Position numbers and translations under genes: made by a program. The notes under the pieces were generated by a model. It was not told the DNA's origin. It searched no databases and was given only the letters and a program-made list of their open reading frames with translations. Positions 11,820 through 24,259 of a DNA stretch of 64,000 bases are shown one piece after another (the stretch's first letter is position 1; each line of letters begins with the position of its first letter). The stretch comes from Stratiolaelaps scimitus (lineage: Eukaryota > Arthropoda > Arachnida > Mesostigmata > Laelapidae), in NCBI GenBank assembly GCA_019614645.1, contig JABWDB010000002.1, forward strand, positions 24,479,501-24,543,500, in the 5' to 3' direction.

Positions 11820-11929
11820 TATATATATATATATATATAGACGTGTGTGTGTGTGTGCGTAGCGTATCAATCCAAGGTGCAGGGATAGCGAGTGAACGAG
11901 CAAGAGAAAGAGAGAGAGAGAGAGAGAGT
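11820..11929. repeat. Compound TA, GT and GA microsatellite cluster
   Basis: Within 110 bp there are a TA run (11820-11839), a GT run (11843-11857) and a GA run (11907-11929). Another TA run lies 65 bp upstream (11736-11754). The clustering of three dinucleotide types suggests local slippage-prone replication. Confidence 0.8.
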
Positions 11930-14900
11930 CAGGGTCTTCGGGTAATAATTTCATTTAGGTTGATCCCTGACCAAGGAAGCCTTTCTCGGCGCCAGGGCCA
12001 GGCTTCGGCACGGGCCCAACCGTCCGTTGGTTGGTTGGTTGCTTCGAGTTGGGAAGACGACTGTGGCTATGGACGACGCGGCAGTGGTAGCCAAGGCGGC
12101 GGCAGCGGCGGGGCCTAAGATAAGCTGGATTAAGAGATTAAGCATGTCGTCTGCTCCCCCGGGACTCCAGGATGTTCGCCCACCATCGGGGGCTCCGAAT
12201 CCCGGCAAGCCACGCCGAAAAGATGGGAGAGATGGAGACCGAGTCACTGAACACGAAGCAACCAGGGTGACAGGACTGCCGAAGCGGGTAATAGCGGTAG
12301 CCAGACCACTACGGCAGGAGCTGACTCTTGCCACGGACATCGTCGTTGGTTAGAAGGCTGCCTGGAGGCCGCCGACACCCTCTACCCCCGCCGTTCCTTC
12401 GGGTACGGGTTTCTCCAGACCGGCGGTTATGTGCACGGCTATGTCGAGATGTTGTTGTTGTGTGTTCAGCAGTGTGCACACGATGGGCACGCTGGCGTAA
12501 TGTGCTGTTTGCCGCGTGTGGTTTCGGCGGCACCATGTTGTCGGTGGGTGGGTGGGTGGTTGGTACATTGAGCCGGCAAGCAACCTCGCCGGCCGCGCAG
12601 CCAGTGTGGTAGTCAGATGTGGAGTGCAGCACCAGCAGCAACGGTGGTAACGGCGCCATGGGGGCGTCATTAAACGGATGACATGGCGACAGGGTAGCAG
12701 GCAAGCCAGGCATCCGTGCGACACATCCTGGACCATAACAGTGGTTTGTTTCGACAGACGAGGAGAAACAGAAGAGAGAAAATGGCGCAGAGGTGGCAGG
12801 TTGGCCTCGCGACGTAGCAAGAAATGTAGAAAAGAGAAAGAGAGAGAGGAGAGGAGTTGTACCCACACCGAGTCGTAGGGGTTATTGCCATGCTGGCTAC
12901 TCCTGTTAGACGAGCATAGTGCTTGTACTCACGGACGGAGGCAGCAGCAGCAGCAGCCCCCGCCGCCGCGGCTACGCTGTAGCTATCTGTGTAGCCTTTC
13001 GGCCGTCGCAAGCGACATCACTGTCCGACGTTCGTTCATTGCCACCTCGGTTAGTACGTCTTTCCAACTCCTCCATAGTGCATCCACCAGACGACTGCTA
13101 GCATCTAGCCTCTGTCATCGTTTCCTCTTTCCTCCCCCTTGCTTCCTGCCAGTCAGCCCGCCGACCTCGCTTGCAGCTTACTTGTCAGTTTCTCCGTACT
13201 CGGCTATGCTCGGGCCTGCTGCTGCCGCCGCCACTATTGCCGTCGCAGCGTCACATCACTATTGCTATATTATACCCGACCACATACAGTTAGTATGGTG
13301 AGTGATAGAGGTTTAACAACAAATGTGGGGGTGGCTATATGATGGGTGCCTCTATCCTCCCTTCCTTATACTCATAGTTATGTGTGTGGGGGTGTTTGTG
13401 CCCGTGGACGTGTATGTAAGTGTAACGTTATTTGTCTCTGCTCCCGCAGCAGGGATCTATATATGAAGATTAGCCTGCTAAGCTGGTTTCCCATCCTATT
13501 TTACTGATGCACCCTCTCTCGTTGGCTAATTCGGCCGTGCTCATTCGTGCTCGTTGCTTGGACTGTGTCTAGCGGCAGTGGCGAGTATCTCCATCCTTAG
13601 ATACCTAGGTCGTTTCTCCTGCCGAAGCTAAAGTACTGTAACTACTACCACTACTGTCCGTCCACTGGTCCTGCGTCTGCGATAGGCCATTGTACATGTA
13701 CTGTTCCTATTACTAGACGACCACAAGAACGAGCGAATAGTTGGCTGTCACCGTCCACTCTTAGGGTCCTGCGTCTCCTGCTGCTGGCACCACCGCCGCC
13801 CCCTCCCCGCCTAACGATTTTACTTTCTCCTCGTTCGAAAGGTCCATGGGGCCGGCGAGCGACAAGAGGATGCCATTGTTGCGTTGTTTGCCACGTAAAG
13901 AACAACACGTAACTGTGCGATACGACGCTACCGAGATGATACCGACACGCTCCATCTAAGCAGGTAAGAAAAAGAGAGAGAGAAGGTAAATGCAGTGGAT
14001 GGCATTTCTGAAATATTGCTTCACACTGTAGCAGCAGTTGCTTCACTGGACTCCCTTGCCTCTGCAGGCTATAGGGGCAGATACAGGCCGACGTGTTTCT
14101 CGTTGTGCTGTTCTAGCGACAACCCTGACTAGCAGCAACAATAGCGGCAGGTTGTTTTCCAACGAAGAAGTAGGTATCGTTTCGTTGGCGCGGCAGTTTG
14201 CCACCTACCAGTGGCAGTTCGGTAAGGAGGTGCAAGTGGCGCCACCTCGACCAGAGCGAAGACGGGGGGCTTGCTGCTGTACAACCTCGATACCATGGGT
14301 CGGACCGACGTACGGAGAGTCGGACGGTTCTGTATCACACTGCACTAGGTTACATTCGTTGGCTACCCTTTCCGACCCTATATAACGTTATGCTCCAACT
14401 CTCTCTTTCTCTCTCTTTTTTCGCTCTCTGACTCCACTTTGCTGTTGCTGGAACTACTTCGTCGCGTTGCCGGTTATGGCGATAGCAGCAACAGCGGCGG
14501 CCGATTTCGCCCAAGCTCCATATATCACCTCGATAGGCTGCTCCTTCGTTCTATATGAAGGCGGTCTCCTACGAGAGAACACTACTATAGGCCCTTCTAT
14601 CATCCCTCATATTCCACCCAGACAAAGAAGGAAAACAGAGCGAGAGAGAGAGAGCGGTCTTTCTCCCGTTCACTCGTTGAGTTGTTGCTTGAACGAAATT
14701 ATGAACACCAAAAGCTTCAGCAGTAGAAAGACAGGAAAACGAGAATGCGACGGAGAGAGAGAGAGAGAAACGCTAACGATATGAACATTTGCGATGGATG
14801 TGACTGAAGGAGTTTCGCCACGGTTGGGTTAACCGTGTGGCCGACCCAGCGTTGGCGTTCACTGCCCCCCTTAACGCCCCCACATCTTAAGTACCTAAGT

Positions 14901-15070
14901 GGGTTGGTAAATGTTGAACGATCGTAGTAAGCAGCAGTAGCAGCTGCTGCTGCCCATCAGTCAACGAGTCAGCCTAGCTGCCGAAGCTGATCGGCAGCGG
15001 CAGGTGTCACCGTTAGTCACTCACCGATGAAATGATGATGGGGAGGTGATTAGTCTTCGTCGTACAGCAG

Positions 15071-15098
15071 TAACAACAACAATAACAACAACAACAAA
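15071..15098. repeat. (AAC)n triplet repeat
   Basis: AAC units with one AAT interruption. GTT-type runs of the same class recur at 17768-17796 and 36188-36203 in the opposite orientation. Confidence 0.8.
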
Positions 15099-15723
15099 GG
15101 CGTCGGCTGACGCATAGTAAAGGCCGCGCCGGCACTACGGCGTTGTTACGAACGAGGTTCGCCGTCTGGCCACCCTCTTGCGTCCGTCAGTATCCACCTG
15201 ATTTTATGTCTGCCTGAAACTGTGGCGTCTGTGGGTGTTCGCTTGGATATCCATGTGCCACAAGAGCATACGAAAAAGTGGCTGTAGCTTACGTTTACCT
15301 TGCGGAGCAATCCGCTTAGAGCAGAGGTTATTTTAAGAGCTCGTCAGTAGGTGATCTGGTAAAAACTTAGTCTGTGCTCTCATCTGACTTGTTTTCAACG
15401 GCCTACACTTCGGCTGGCTCGGCTTAACGCTTCATAAAGTGTACCGCGTATCTGACGACATGATGTTACAGCTGATTCGTATCCTTGATTCCGTCGATTC
15501 ACAGCAAGAACAACAAACTCTGGCGAACTGTGTCGTCGCGTGTGGGTAATCTAACGGTTTAAAGTAGTTCTCTGGGTATCAATGCCCAAACTATATACCA
15601 ATGTGATACCGTTATTCAACGTGTATTCCCAGGGTATATTTGGACGAATAGATTATTGACACTTTCAAAACGATTACTTCCTCTCCTACTATTCTAGTTG
15701 ACTACATGTTAAATGTAATATCC

Positions 15724-15774
15724 GTAAGTGCACGTATTTATGAGTCTGACAACTTTCTCTCTCTTTCTCTCTAG
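15724..15774 (+). other. Minimal-intron-like segment
   Basis: A GTAAGT donor at 15724 is followed 51 bp later by TAG at 15772-15774. Between them lie a CTGAC branch-point match (15746-15750) and a pyrimidine tract from 15754. Length and signals match the short introns of arthropods. However, the stretch upstream, from another acceptor-like TAG at 15697, does not stay open in the frame that is best downstream, so a spliced product cannot be shown. The pyrimidine tract is also just a TC-rich run. Chance is a serious alternative. Confidence 0.25.
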
Positions 15775-15947
15775 ACGCCCCTATATTTTACGCCGCTACG
15801 CAACAATCACAGCAGCAGTATTTCAACGTAGCACCCTATAACGCTACTTTGCCTTGTGTAACATTGCGCCAGAGTGTGTATATATTATACATATACAATA
15901 ATATAAAAGCCTATTTAATTATATGGCACAAGCACTCACAAGCGTAA
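15775..15947 (+). other. Exon-like frame after the 15774 acceptor
   Basis: If 15774 is a splice acceptor, one frame (first full codon at 15777) stays open for about 56 codons. The first 30 or so residues have a balanced composition, with a QQSQQQYFNV stretch that looks like a disordered part of a regulatory protein. After about residue 33 the frame enters TA-rich DNA and looks non-coding. No strong donor lies in between, the nearest being weak GTAACA or GTGTAT sites. I recognise no family. A second acceptor-like site with a long C/T tract ends at 16019 and opens another 48-codon frame. Confidence 0.15.
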
Positions 15948-16166
15948 TGAACGATCAACTATATTTCATTTCATGTTGTGTCAGCTGTAAATATATGACT
16001 CATTCTCTCTTCCCCCCAGATCCAACCAGCTGTCCCAATCCGTTTCTTCCCGTTTCGGGGTAGATTGGGTGGCCTCCATCCAAGTCAATATCTACTATCT
16101 GCCTCTAGCAGCGAAGTGAAAGGTTTATTAATCGGTACTAATCGTAAGGAGCACAATGAGTGTTGA

Positions 16167-19100
16167 AGGCGATAATTGACTCGACAGGATTGACGGCTCA
16201 CCGTGGCAAAATGTTGGCAATGAGTCGCGCCAACGTCAAATCGATAACAAGTGACACTCATTGAAACGGTTCTGTTGTGGCAAGACATTCGCGTGGCTAC
16301 GACTGTGGTAACAACTGCGATGTCCGCTGCCAAATCGGACGGCCCCACCGTTCGTCTCGTCCACTCGTTGTTCATCTATCGGATAAGCGAACGAAACGGG
16401 GCCGCGAAGTGGCTGTCGTGGCTACGCAGAACTGATATCACATTATCGCGTATCGCTTTCGGGAGCGTGTGTCAGAACTAAAAACTTCAACGGTGGCCTG
16501 TGTGATCACATGCGATTCTTGTTAGTTGTTGCCGTATCTGCGTGCATGTGTGGTCGTATCTGTACGCGTTTACGTTAGAAACGGAAGAATATCCGCCATT
16601 GAAAATTAGCCCGGTTGCCTGCTCACGCTTGAATACAACGACTATGCAGTTAACACCACCTATTTTCGTAATATTATTGCCATTAGTCGCGTTATCGAGT
16701 ATTAATCATCAGCGTGTGTGTATTTGGCCAAGCGCTATGAAAACAACGGCACTGTCACTCTCACTGATTCGCCACAACAAAATATAGAAGCAACTTGAGC
16801 ACAAAGCTGTCAAAGGAAAATATTCAGGCCTCTCTCTCGCGGCTACCACCACAGACGAATATAGAAAAGCAACGCTGTTGTGGCAAGCTGTGAAGTCTTC
16901 TGGTGAAGTGGCTGTTCTCGTTGAAGTAGCTAAGTAACTAAATTCGATCGCGGAGAGCGAACGAAGGTCGCACCCGCATCCACAAGGTGGCGGCGCGTTG
17001 GCTACAATGGCTGCAACAACAATGCCAACAAAACCATGTGAAATGGCATCTTTTGCTGCTGCTGCTGGTCGTGGTGTGTCAAAGGTAAAATCGTGGTAGA
17101 CAGACACTAAAGTCTCCATAGGCAAAGATAACAACGACGACGACGGGGATGGACGACGTCATCCACATAGAGCATTGGTGGTGCTGCTGTCGGCGCTGGT
17201 GACCGGTGAAGATATTGCACCTTATGGACAGTCATTAAATCAATGAATGAACGAACGCACGGGGGAGAAAGTGTGAACTACGAACTGAGCGCCATGTAAC
17301 GACGACGGCGATATGAGTCGCTCCAACGATTCGATTATATCATCCATTCACTCCGTTCACCGACGGATTCATTCACATGTGGTTACATCGTATTGCAGAT
17401 AATACATTCAAGTGATACGACTGCCATAACGTGATCTTCAGAGCGATAATCGTAGTAATACTAATAATAGTAATACTTTAACCATTCGATGGACCACTGT
17501 AAGGGTCGTAATGGATCATTGTTACGTATTGATATTCGATAATCAAGAAATAAATAGAAATGTAAATGTTTCATTGCCTAGTGAACGATCCAAGAAGGAA
17601 GCCTCAATGCACCCACCCACAATCATAATCGTCAAGCCTAAAGTGGTCCGCACAAGACATTGACGGAGTTCACCTGTCTCGTCCACCGAATGAAGGAAGT
17701 CTACCATGTTCGTATGCACCCACCACCCGCCCCTTGTCTTTTCATCACTTATCAAGCATTCGATTATTTGTTGCTGTTGTTGTTGTTGTTCTTGTTATTA
17801 TGACTTTTTTTTCGTCGCAAGCATTCACCCGCCGATGAACGCCTATTTGTCTACTACTATTAGATTATTTTAGAGAGAGTCACTAGAGCCGCTGGAGAGA
17901 AATGAAAATGACTGAACGGGGTGGAGCAAGCGACTTTTCGCTTGGGTGCCGCTTTGCACACGGTCCTGAACGCGCCCGTCCGGGCAATACTCCGTTTGCC
18001 AACGGTGGCGGTGGCGGCGGCGGTGGTGGTGGCAAGTTTATTGCCACGCATCGTTGTGTATCATGATCAGAGGACAACATGACCCAATGCAGATACCTCG
18101 CAAAAGTGGCCATCGCAGCCGCACTTACCTGCTGTGTTACGACCATTCCGGTGAGAATTATGCAGCGAAATGAGTTGGACAGCCGGTTGTTCGTTCCGCC
18201 TCCTCTATGCTTGCTCCGTACTTATCATGTCAATATACACGACGTATATATATATATATAGTAGCAGCACTCCACAGGTTGTTTTCTTATTCTATCATTA
18301 CCTTATGTGATGCTAATAAAGCCTCTCGTGTCATCGGCGGCACAACGACGACGAATGGCCACCGTTCGAGCCGTCGAGAATTATTAGTTTGACACTCATC
18401 ATCTTCTTTTTCTTTTATTTTTTTTATGCGCATATACATTCGGAGCCATTTCGGCGATGAACAACGGCCAGACGACGACGACGGCGACCGGCAAAGGGCG
18501 ACTACGTCTACGTCGACGATTTTGCGATGTGGGACCAGCCACCGCGCGCTAGTTTTGAATAAGGATATGGTGATGGTGGTGGGGGGCGGGGGGGGGAGGA
18601 CGAGGGAGAATTAATTGAGTTTATTCGATTCGATCGATGTGGCTTCGTTCGTTCGTCTTCTGCCATTGATTGCCACTACTAGCACCTTCGTCGACGTTGC
18701 CATCGCATGTATCAGCAAATATATATCAAATCAAATACGCCTCGAATATCACTCGTTCGTTTTCCCATCGATCCAGTAATATTCAATAAACGGCTCTCGC
18801 TCTCTTCTCTCTCTCTGGATTCGATTTTCTGTTTTGGTGTTGCTCAGTTTGCTAGCAGGATGATGGTCAGTCAGGCAGGGCAGCAAGAGGACCGGCGATG
18901 TACTGCGAATTTCTTGATTTTCGCCATTTGCGAAGTTACATACCAAGTGCACCACGACGCCAATCGTTCGACGACTTGCACTTATTATACGTTATGCAGT
19001 CTTACGTTTCGTCCATCCGTTGGTTGGGATTGTTATTATAAATCGCGGACGGTTCTTGCGCAGCCACCGACCGCGTGTCCGAAGAGCTGCTGCTGCAGCC

Positions 19101-20030
19101 ACTGCTCCAGCTTGGCCGGATACGACAGTGTGACGACGGCGACGCAACACCACAGACAGACCGCTGAGTCAGCTGCAGAAGAGCAGCCACAAACGACAGC
19201 AGGTCCAGCAACGGCGCCACGAGCACAAGGCTGGCTGAGTAGTAGCAAAGTGCTAAAAACGAACCAACACGCGACAACGAAGGAAGCAACAGTGAACAGC
19301 AGCGGCGTCGAAAGGCGAAACAGAAGCCAACGAAGTAATTGCCATTAGCTGACGGGCTGTAGCAGCAGCAACAGCAGCAGCAACTCCGGCGAGAAACGGG
19401 CGGGACATACATATCTACCTATCTAGTGAGTCGAGTGGCACTGGTCTTGCTGGCGTTGCGGAGCGAAGCAGAGCAGAGGGGGTGTGAGGGTGGCCAGAGA
19501 AATATAGGGAGGCGGGTATGGGTAGAAGGAACGGCGCGAGCAGTAAAGTGCCCACTGGCGACGTTGACTCGTTCCATCGTAATGTCGTCCATCGAGTTAG
19601 AGTAACTGCAGCAGCAGTGGCGGTGGCGGCGGTGGCTGCTGGTGGTGGTAGTGGTACTATACCATACGGCAACAGCATAAAACGTCGAGGCCGCACTTCG
19701 AAACAACAGAAGCAGGCGCACAGACATACATAATATCACACAGTGACACAGACAAACGTATAGGCAAGACAGTCACCAGGGACCTTAACGGCATAAGTCT
19801 GATGACTATATCTGCGCTTTGAGTGAGTGAGTCAGTCGATACGTCGGCTTAATTGCGCTACGCAATGTATAATGCTTATGTATATGTATACTTATGGCAT
19901 ATTTATCGTATGTATTGTATGTTGTGCGTGTCACTCGATGTCAGCGGCTGCTGCAGCAGTCCCAGAAGCTTTTTGCTTAGCGACGCTGTTTTGTAGTGAG
20001 TGGTTTTCCTCTCGTTTACGAAGAACTCGA
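16167..20030. other. Non-coding stretch
   Basis: No supportable gene. The longest frame is 213 codons (+, 18707-19348). It is Thr/Ser/Ala/Gln-rich where it crosses ACGACG and CAG-like sequence, shows no domain, and is opposed by minus-strand frames of 136 and 70 codons over the same bases. Repeats: GTT at 17768-17796, GGC/GGT at about 18003-18032, TA at 18245-18260, and the G-rich tract 18575-18599. On the minus strand a CAG/GTAAGT donor match ends near 18135, but its frame is blocked by a stop about 90 bp upstream and has no acceptor. Confidence 0.5.
18575..18599 (+). other. Long G-rich tract, G-quadruplex candidate
   Basis: Two GG pairs are followed by a run of 6 Gs, a single C and a run of 9 Gs. 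Intramolecular four-stranded folding is possible on the + strand. Runs this long are also prone to sequencing length error. Confidence 0.5.
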
Positions 20031-20031
<1 letters not shown>

Positions 20032-20085
<54 letters not shown>

Positions 20086-20086
20086 A
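20032..20086. repeat. (TA)n array, about 55 bp
   Basis: About 43 bp of pure TA followed by a slightly broken TATA-rich end. It is the second-longest TA array in the window after 51388. Confidence 0.92.
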
Positions 20087-23000
20087 TAGAGTATTGTATA
20101 ATACAAGGAAATGGTACTTTATGATATCTTCTTCCCAACGTTGAATCAGATCTTCGCTATGACCTCCTTATTCAGATATCGAACAAAAAACAGATTAACA
20201 ACGAACGACCTTAAGAAGAAACGACCTTTGAAAAATACGACATCTTCGTGTTTTACAATACAATTTGAGCTCTTGCAGTCCTAATACATTGCTCTCCATA
20301 CAACTCTGCTATACATACTACTTTCTGAGAGAAGGGTCCCATATAGTTCTGAAGGCATCATTCTCAAAGTGTCGCGAAAATGACGAACGACCTCTCTAGT
20401 TGTTGTAGCGCGTTCTCTCGACGTTTCGCGGCTAAAAGCTTGAATGCAGATTTTTGGAGTAGGTTGTAGTGTGTTGTGCATCTCTCTAGACGCAATACGT
20501 TATTTCGCTTGATGAGTGCCTGCTTCTACAACAGGGGTGGTCGTCGTAGGTAATACTCACTCCAGCGGTGATAGGTGATACCACTAACAGCAGCGACAAC
20601 GACAGCAACAACAGCAGCGGGCAGCAGCAACAACTATTGTGAGTGTCGTTAACGACAACGTCAGGGGACAAGGTGAATAGCGTGGATGCTTTTCTCAAAA
20701 TGCCGTATCGGACCGGGTCTACGTCGCGCGAGTCGGCCCGCTCAGTTTTCGTTGTTGAGAGTGGCTGCTGCCATCCAGAATGTGCCGACCCTTCTGCTGA
20801 CCGGGTCTGCTTCTGTCTGCATGGCCATGTGGTTACCTGGCTGACTAACAAACACGACACTTGGGTCGTACCGCTGGTGGCGGCGGCGGCGGACCCGGCA
20901 CCGGCGGCCGCTATCAGCACGAAGAATCGCTTCTGCCGCTTTTGCAGACAAGTTGGCTCTTGGCTTGTCCCGAAGTGCCTCGTATTTTTGAAGGGTCCCT
21001 AAGCGGCAATACACACACACACACACACAAGATATGGGGGGGAGAGTGTCATACGTCGAGCGACAAACACGGCCAAGAAGTTGGCGACAGGTCACCGCCA
21101 AATTATCCTTTATTGCTGATGTGCTGCTGCTGCTGCAGCCGCCGCCGCGGTCACCGCCGTTGCTTCTGCTGGGGCTGGGTAGTTTGTGCTTGCTGGTAGC
21201 ATAAACTTCATGGCTTCTTCATGTCGTCGTTGTCTTCTGCCGTCGTTTCGGTATCTAAAACGCTGACGACAACAACGACGGGGACGACTGCGGCGAACGC
21301 AGTAAGTCGACTGGATGGCCATTTGCTTCGCTGGTTGGCGGAGTGCGCAATCGTCACCAGCAGCAAAAGCACATCGCATCTCAACTGCAGCAGCAGCAGC
21401 AGCGAGACGACACAGCAGAAGAAGCAGCAGAAGCAGATCCAACAGAAAAGGCAGAAGCAAAAAGCTTCGTCTCTTATTCGGTAGTAGCTAAGTTCGGCAG
21501 CGGCTATTAGCCCCTATCCATCCATCTATGGCAGTCAGTGCGCGACAACGGCGACATGGCCAATGGCCGAATTCGCCACTCCGATCCTGGCCATGGCTGG
21601 CTTGGCTGTCGCAATCTCGGTTTGTCGCAGTCGCCGCTTCTGTAGTTGTTATCGTCATCGGCGACTGACGGTGATACCTGACGGTTGAGGCTGGAGCTGA
21701 AGGAGGAAACTAAAGGCTGGCGGAACCACGATGCGGTTGGGCGGTACCGTGTTGTTTGTCCCGCGTCTCGGTTAAATCGACCAACGAAAATCGGCGAAGA
21801 GAGCGACGACAGCGGAATTCGAACAGAGAGAAGGCAGCCGATCGGCGAAATTAACTATCGCGCCAAAATCAGCCTCAGCAAAAGCAATAGCGAACATGAA
21901 CCCAAATCGAAAATAGTCGAAAAACGGGGACCGATTCCAGCTGGCCGACGGGAGGGACCAAGAGTCTATCGATAGAATCCGAAAGAGGAGAACAAGAGAG
22001 AGAGAGAGAGGTAGGGGGCAACAAAACTTAGCCTGAACTGTTGAGGAACTTTGAGTGCTACTGTGTGTTCGATTGTCGTGTTGTAAGTAGTTTGTGCAGT
22101 TGCTGAAGCAATAGGGACGACGAGATACGTGGTTAACTTAAAGCGACGGCGCTATCGCGGGTGTCAGTGCGATTACTGGTGGAGTCACTGGTGTGACTGT
22201 CATTGGTGACGTTCGAAGGACGCCCACACGTACCCCAATACTTCGGAGCACACACACGGCCACATGGGTACACCCAAACAAACACACACACACAAATACA
22301 AACGACTACTATATCGCACACTTCATGCATTTATTGGCGATTTCGTCTCCTCTGAGGAGCAACAACATCAGCATTGGGTACCGTGGCGGACAGAGTAGCC
22401 AATGAGGCATGGCGAATGGTTGCGCTTGTTTGAATGGCACAACAATAAGTGGCGCTTGGTAATGCTGCTGCTGCTGCTACCCGGTGCAAAGGGTCGACCG
22501 AACGCCTGGCCTCGTTGCTAAAACTACCATTGCTATTGATGTTGCTGCTACAGCTGGGAGATGACTTAGTTGGTCGGCTCCGTCTCAGATGCTACGGCCG
22601 CTGCTGTCGATTTATCGGTGTGGAGTAGATGGCGATTTCGGTGTGGTAACGAGACGACAACCCCGATGTTGGTGCAGTCTCGGTAATGTAGCCTTCTGGG
22701 TAAACAACTCAGACGCGGTGGCGACAGCTCCCTCTCACCATGAGTGTGTATGAATGCTGTGCTTGCTTGCTTGCCTGTCTTCAATCGTTGTTAGCGTTGG
22801 CAAGTCTGCTCGTGTGCGTCAGGAGTCGCTTGAACTCCATCTTATCCGTCGTCGCGTTTTGTCGGTACTAATCTTTCTCCACAAGCGCCCAGATCGTAGT
22901 GGTGCGTGCTATAGAGTGAGTTGTGGTCACGGATCCGGTACGCTGGGTCCGGACCGACTTTCTGGGGTTCTTGGGTTTAGGTTAAACCTTGGGTCGACAG

Positions 23001-24043
23001 TCGGTCAACAAAGATGCAGATATAGAGGGGGTTTGGCTCGGTTGAGAAGTGCTCGTCGTACTGCTGCTGCTGCTGCTCCGGCAAAAGCGAGCGTCGAGCG
23101 ACTCGGTGCAGATGCAGCCTCGACTGTTGCATCCTTCGTTCGTTCGTTCACACCACCAACCGCCTGAGCGCCCGACCACCCATCTGTTACGTGATAGCTT
23201 GACACGTAGGTCCCGGTGACTTATGTCAGGGTGAAGAGGAAGAGGCTACTTGGGTAGCAAGCTCCGACCCAGGAAGGACGGGAGCGGAATGGAGCAAAGA
23301 TAGAGGAATAGCCGTAGAGACGGCTGAAGCCAGCAGAAGCAGCAGCACTGGTAGTACCGACGTTGAGCGTAAGGTCGTTACATGTACGCATTAGTGTCAG
23401 TTGTCGGCACGCACAGTGAAGCCCATCCCAACGTGCGTGCGTACGTCATGCGTGCATGCAAACGCACAGACGCGTCGTTATATTCGCATGTCGGAAAGGG
23501 AACGCCAGGAACGGCGTAAGGAGGGGTATGAGTGGAACACTGCGAGCATATACCTATATGAGCTCTTACGGGGGGGGGCAACTCGTTGTTGGATGTTGCC
23601 GACGCTGTTTATAGCCCAGGAGGATGGGAATATTCAATTGGAAGCGACAGGCGTGTCCGGACAGGTTGAGGTTCGGCGGCTCGCCCAAGAGGTGGAAGCT
23701 AACAGACGGCGGCATCGCTAGAAACGCTGATGTGGGGTTGTAGTGGCAGCTACGGTCGATGGTTGCTGCTAGGGTTGAACCCCTAGAGGTATTAGTAGTA
23801 CAAGTGGAAGTAGCAGCAGCTTATGACTAGAAAGAGTTGGAAACTCGCAGCATCCCGTAACGGCATTCGCTGGTCGGCATTCTCTATCGGTTCAACCGGC
23901 ATCGATTTGTCGGCATCCCACTGATCGGCTGTCGACGAAAGCGAAAGATCTGTCCCAGGATGAGAGAAAACGCCGAGAACGATCTACATACGATGGAAGC
24001 GAGCTACAGGAACAAACGTCCTCAGAGGCACAGAGGATCGAGT
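20087..24043. other. Non-coding stretch
   Basis: No supportable gene. The part 20090-20480 is AT-richer and simple-repeat-free, and I see nothing in it. From 20.5 to 23.2 kb the DNA is rich in CAG/CTG and CAA/CAG units. These produce overlapping Ala-, Gln- and Ser-rich frames on both strands. Repeats: CA at 21010-21029, CAG near 21390-21405, GA at about 21996-22010, and CA at 22281-22294. A 96-codon + frame (21685-21975) is hydrophilic and not repetitive, but it has no ATG. It lies upstream of a GA run and a GTAAGT match at 22083, so it could equally be an untranslated first exon. Confidence 0.5.
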
Positions 24044-24259
24044 TCAGTTTTTTAACCATATCATATGCAGCTGGCGAACCTTTATGTGTAGCTGCGTATA
24101 CATGAAGCGGCCATATGGCGTTCCTCTGTTCAAATGGATGTCAAAAGCGGGGGAGGAGATATCTGTGTCAGCAATATATTCGACGGAGTCAAATAATGAA
24201 CGCAGTGTTCCCTTGTTCCTCCACTTGTAGCTACTGTACCACTGTATTCGTAACTTCAA
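24044..24259 (-). other. Unassigned 71-codon frame
   Basis: This minus-strand frame has an ordinary, non-repetitive composition, with aromatic and charged residues evenly spread. It begins at TTG rather than ATG and matches no family I know. An in-frame acceptor-like TACAG lies a few codons in, but it has no pyrimidine tract. It lies in one of the less repetitive parts of the window. At this length such frames are expected by chance many times in 64 kb, so I do not call a gene. Confidence 0.1.

Larger units (their letters stand above)
8370..15697. other. Non-coding stretch with many simple repeats
   Basis: No supportable gene. A 240-codon minus-strand frame (10485-11207) and a 185-codon one (12309-12866) are the longest. 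Both are rich in Arg, Ser, Cys and Pro from GAC, GA and CCT repeats and show no domain. Repeats: GAC at 10420-10440, TC at 11010-11027, TA at 11736-11754 and 11820-11839, GT at 11843-11857, GA at 11907-11929, GGTT at 12026-12041, GGGT near 12541-12561, and AAC at 15071-15098. A TATA-box-like sequence at 10465-10471 lies only about 6 bp before an ATG, too close to act as the core promoter for that frame. The part 15100-15697 is repeat-poor, and I see nothing definite in it. Confidence 0.5.

Noticed and set aside
13930..13966. CAG/GTAAGA donor at 13962 as the end of a coding exon
   Set aside because: The best upstream frame stops four bases before the donor and the other two frames stop further upstream.
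18707..19348. 213-codon plus-strand frame as a gene
   Set aside because: Low-complexity Thr/Ser/Gln content with opposing minus-strand frames of up to 136 codons; no recognisable motif.
22974..22996. TTAGGTT-like sequence as a telomeric repeat
   Set aside because: It is a single near-match that forms a small palindrome, with no tandem array of a telomere unit.
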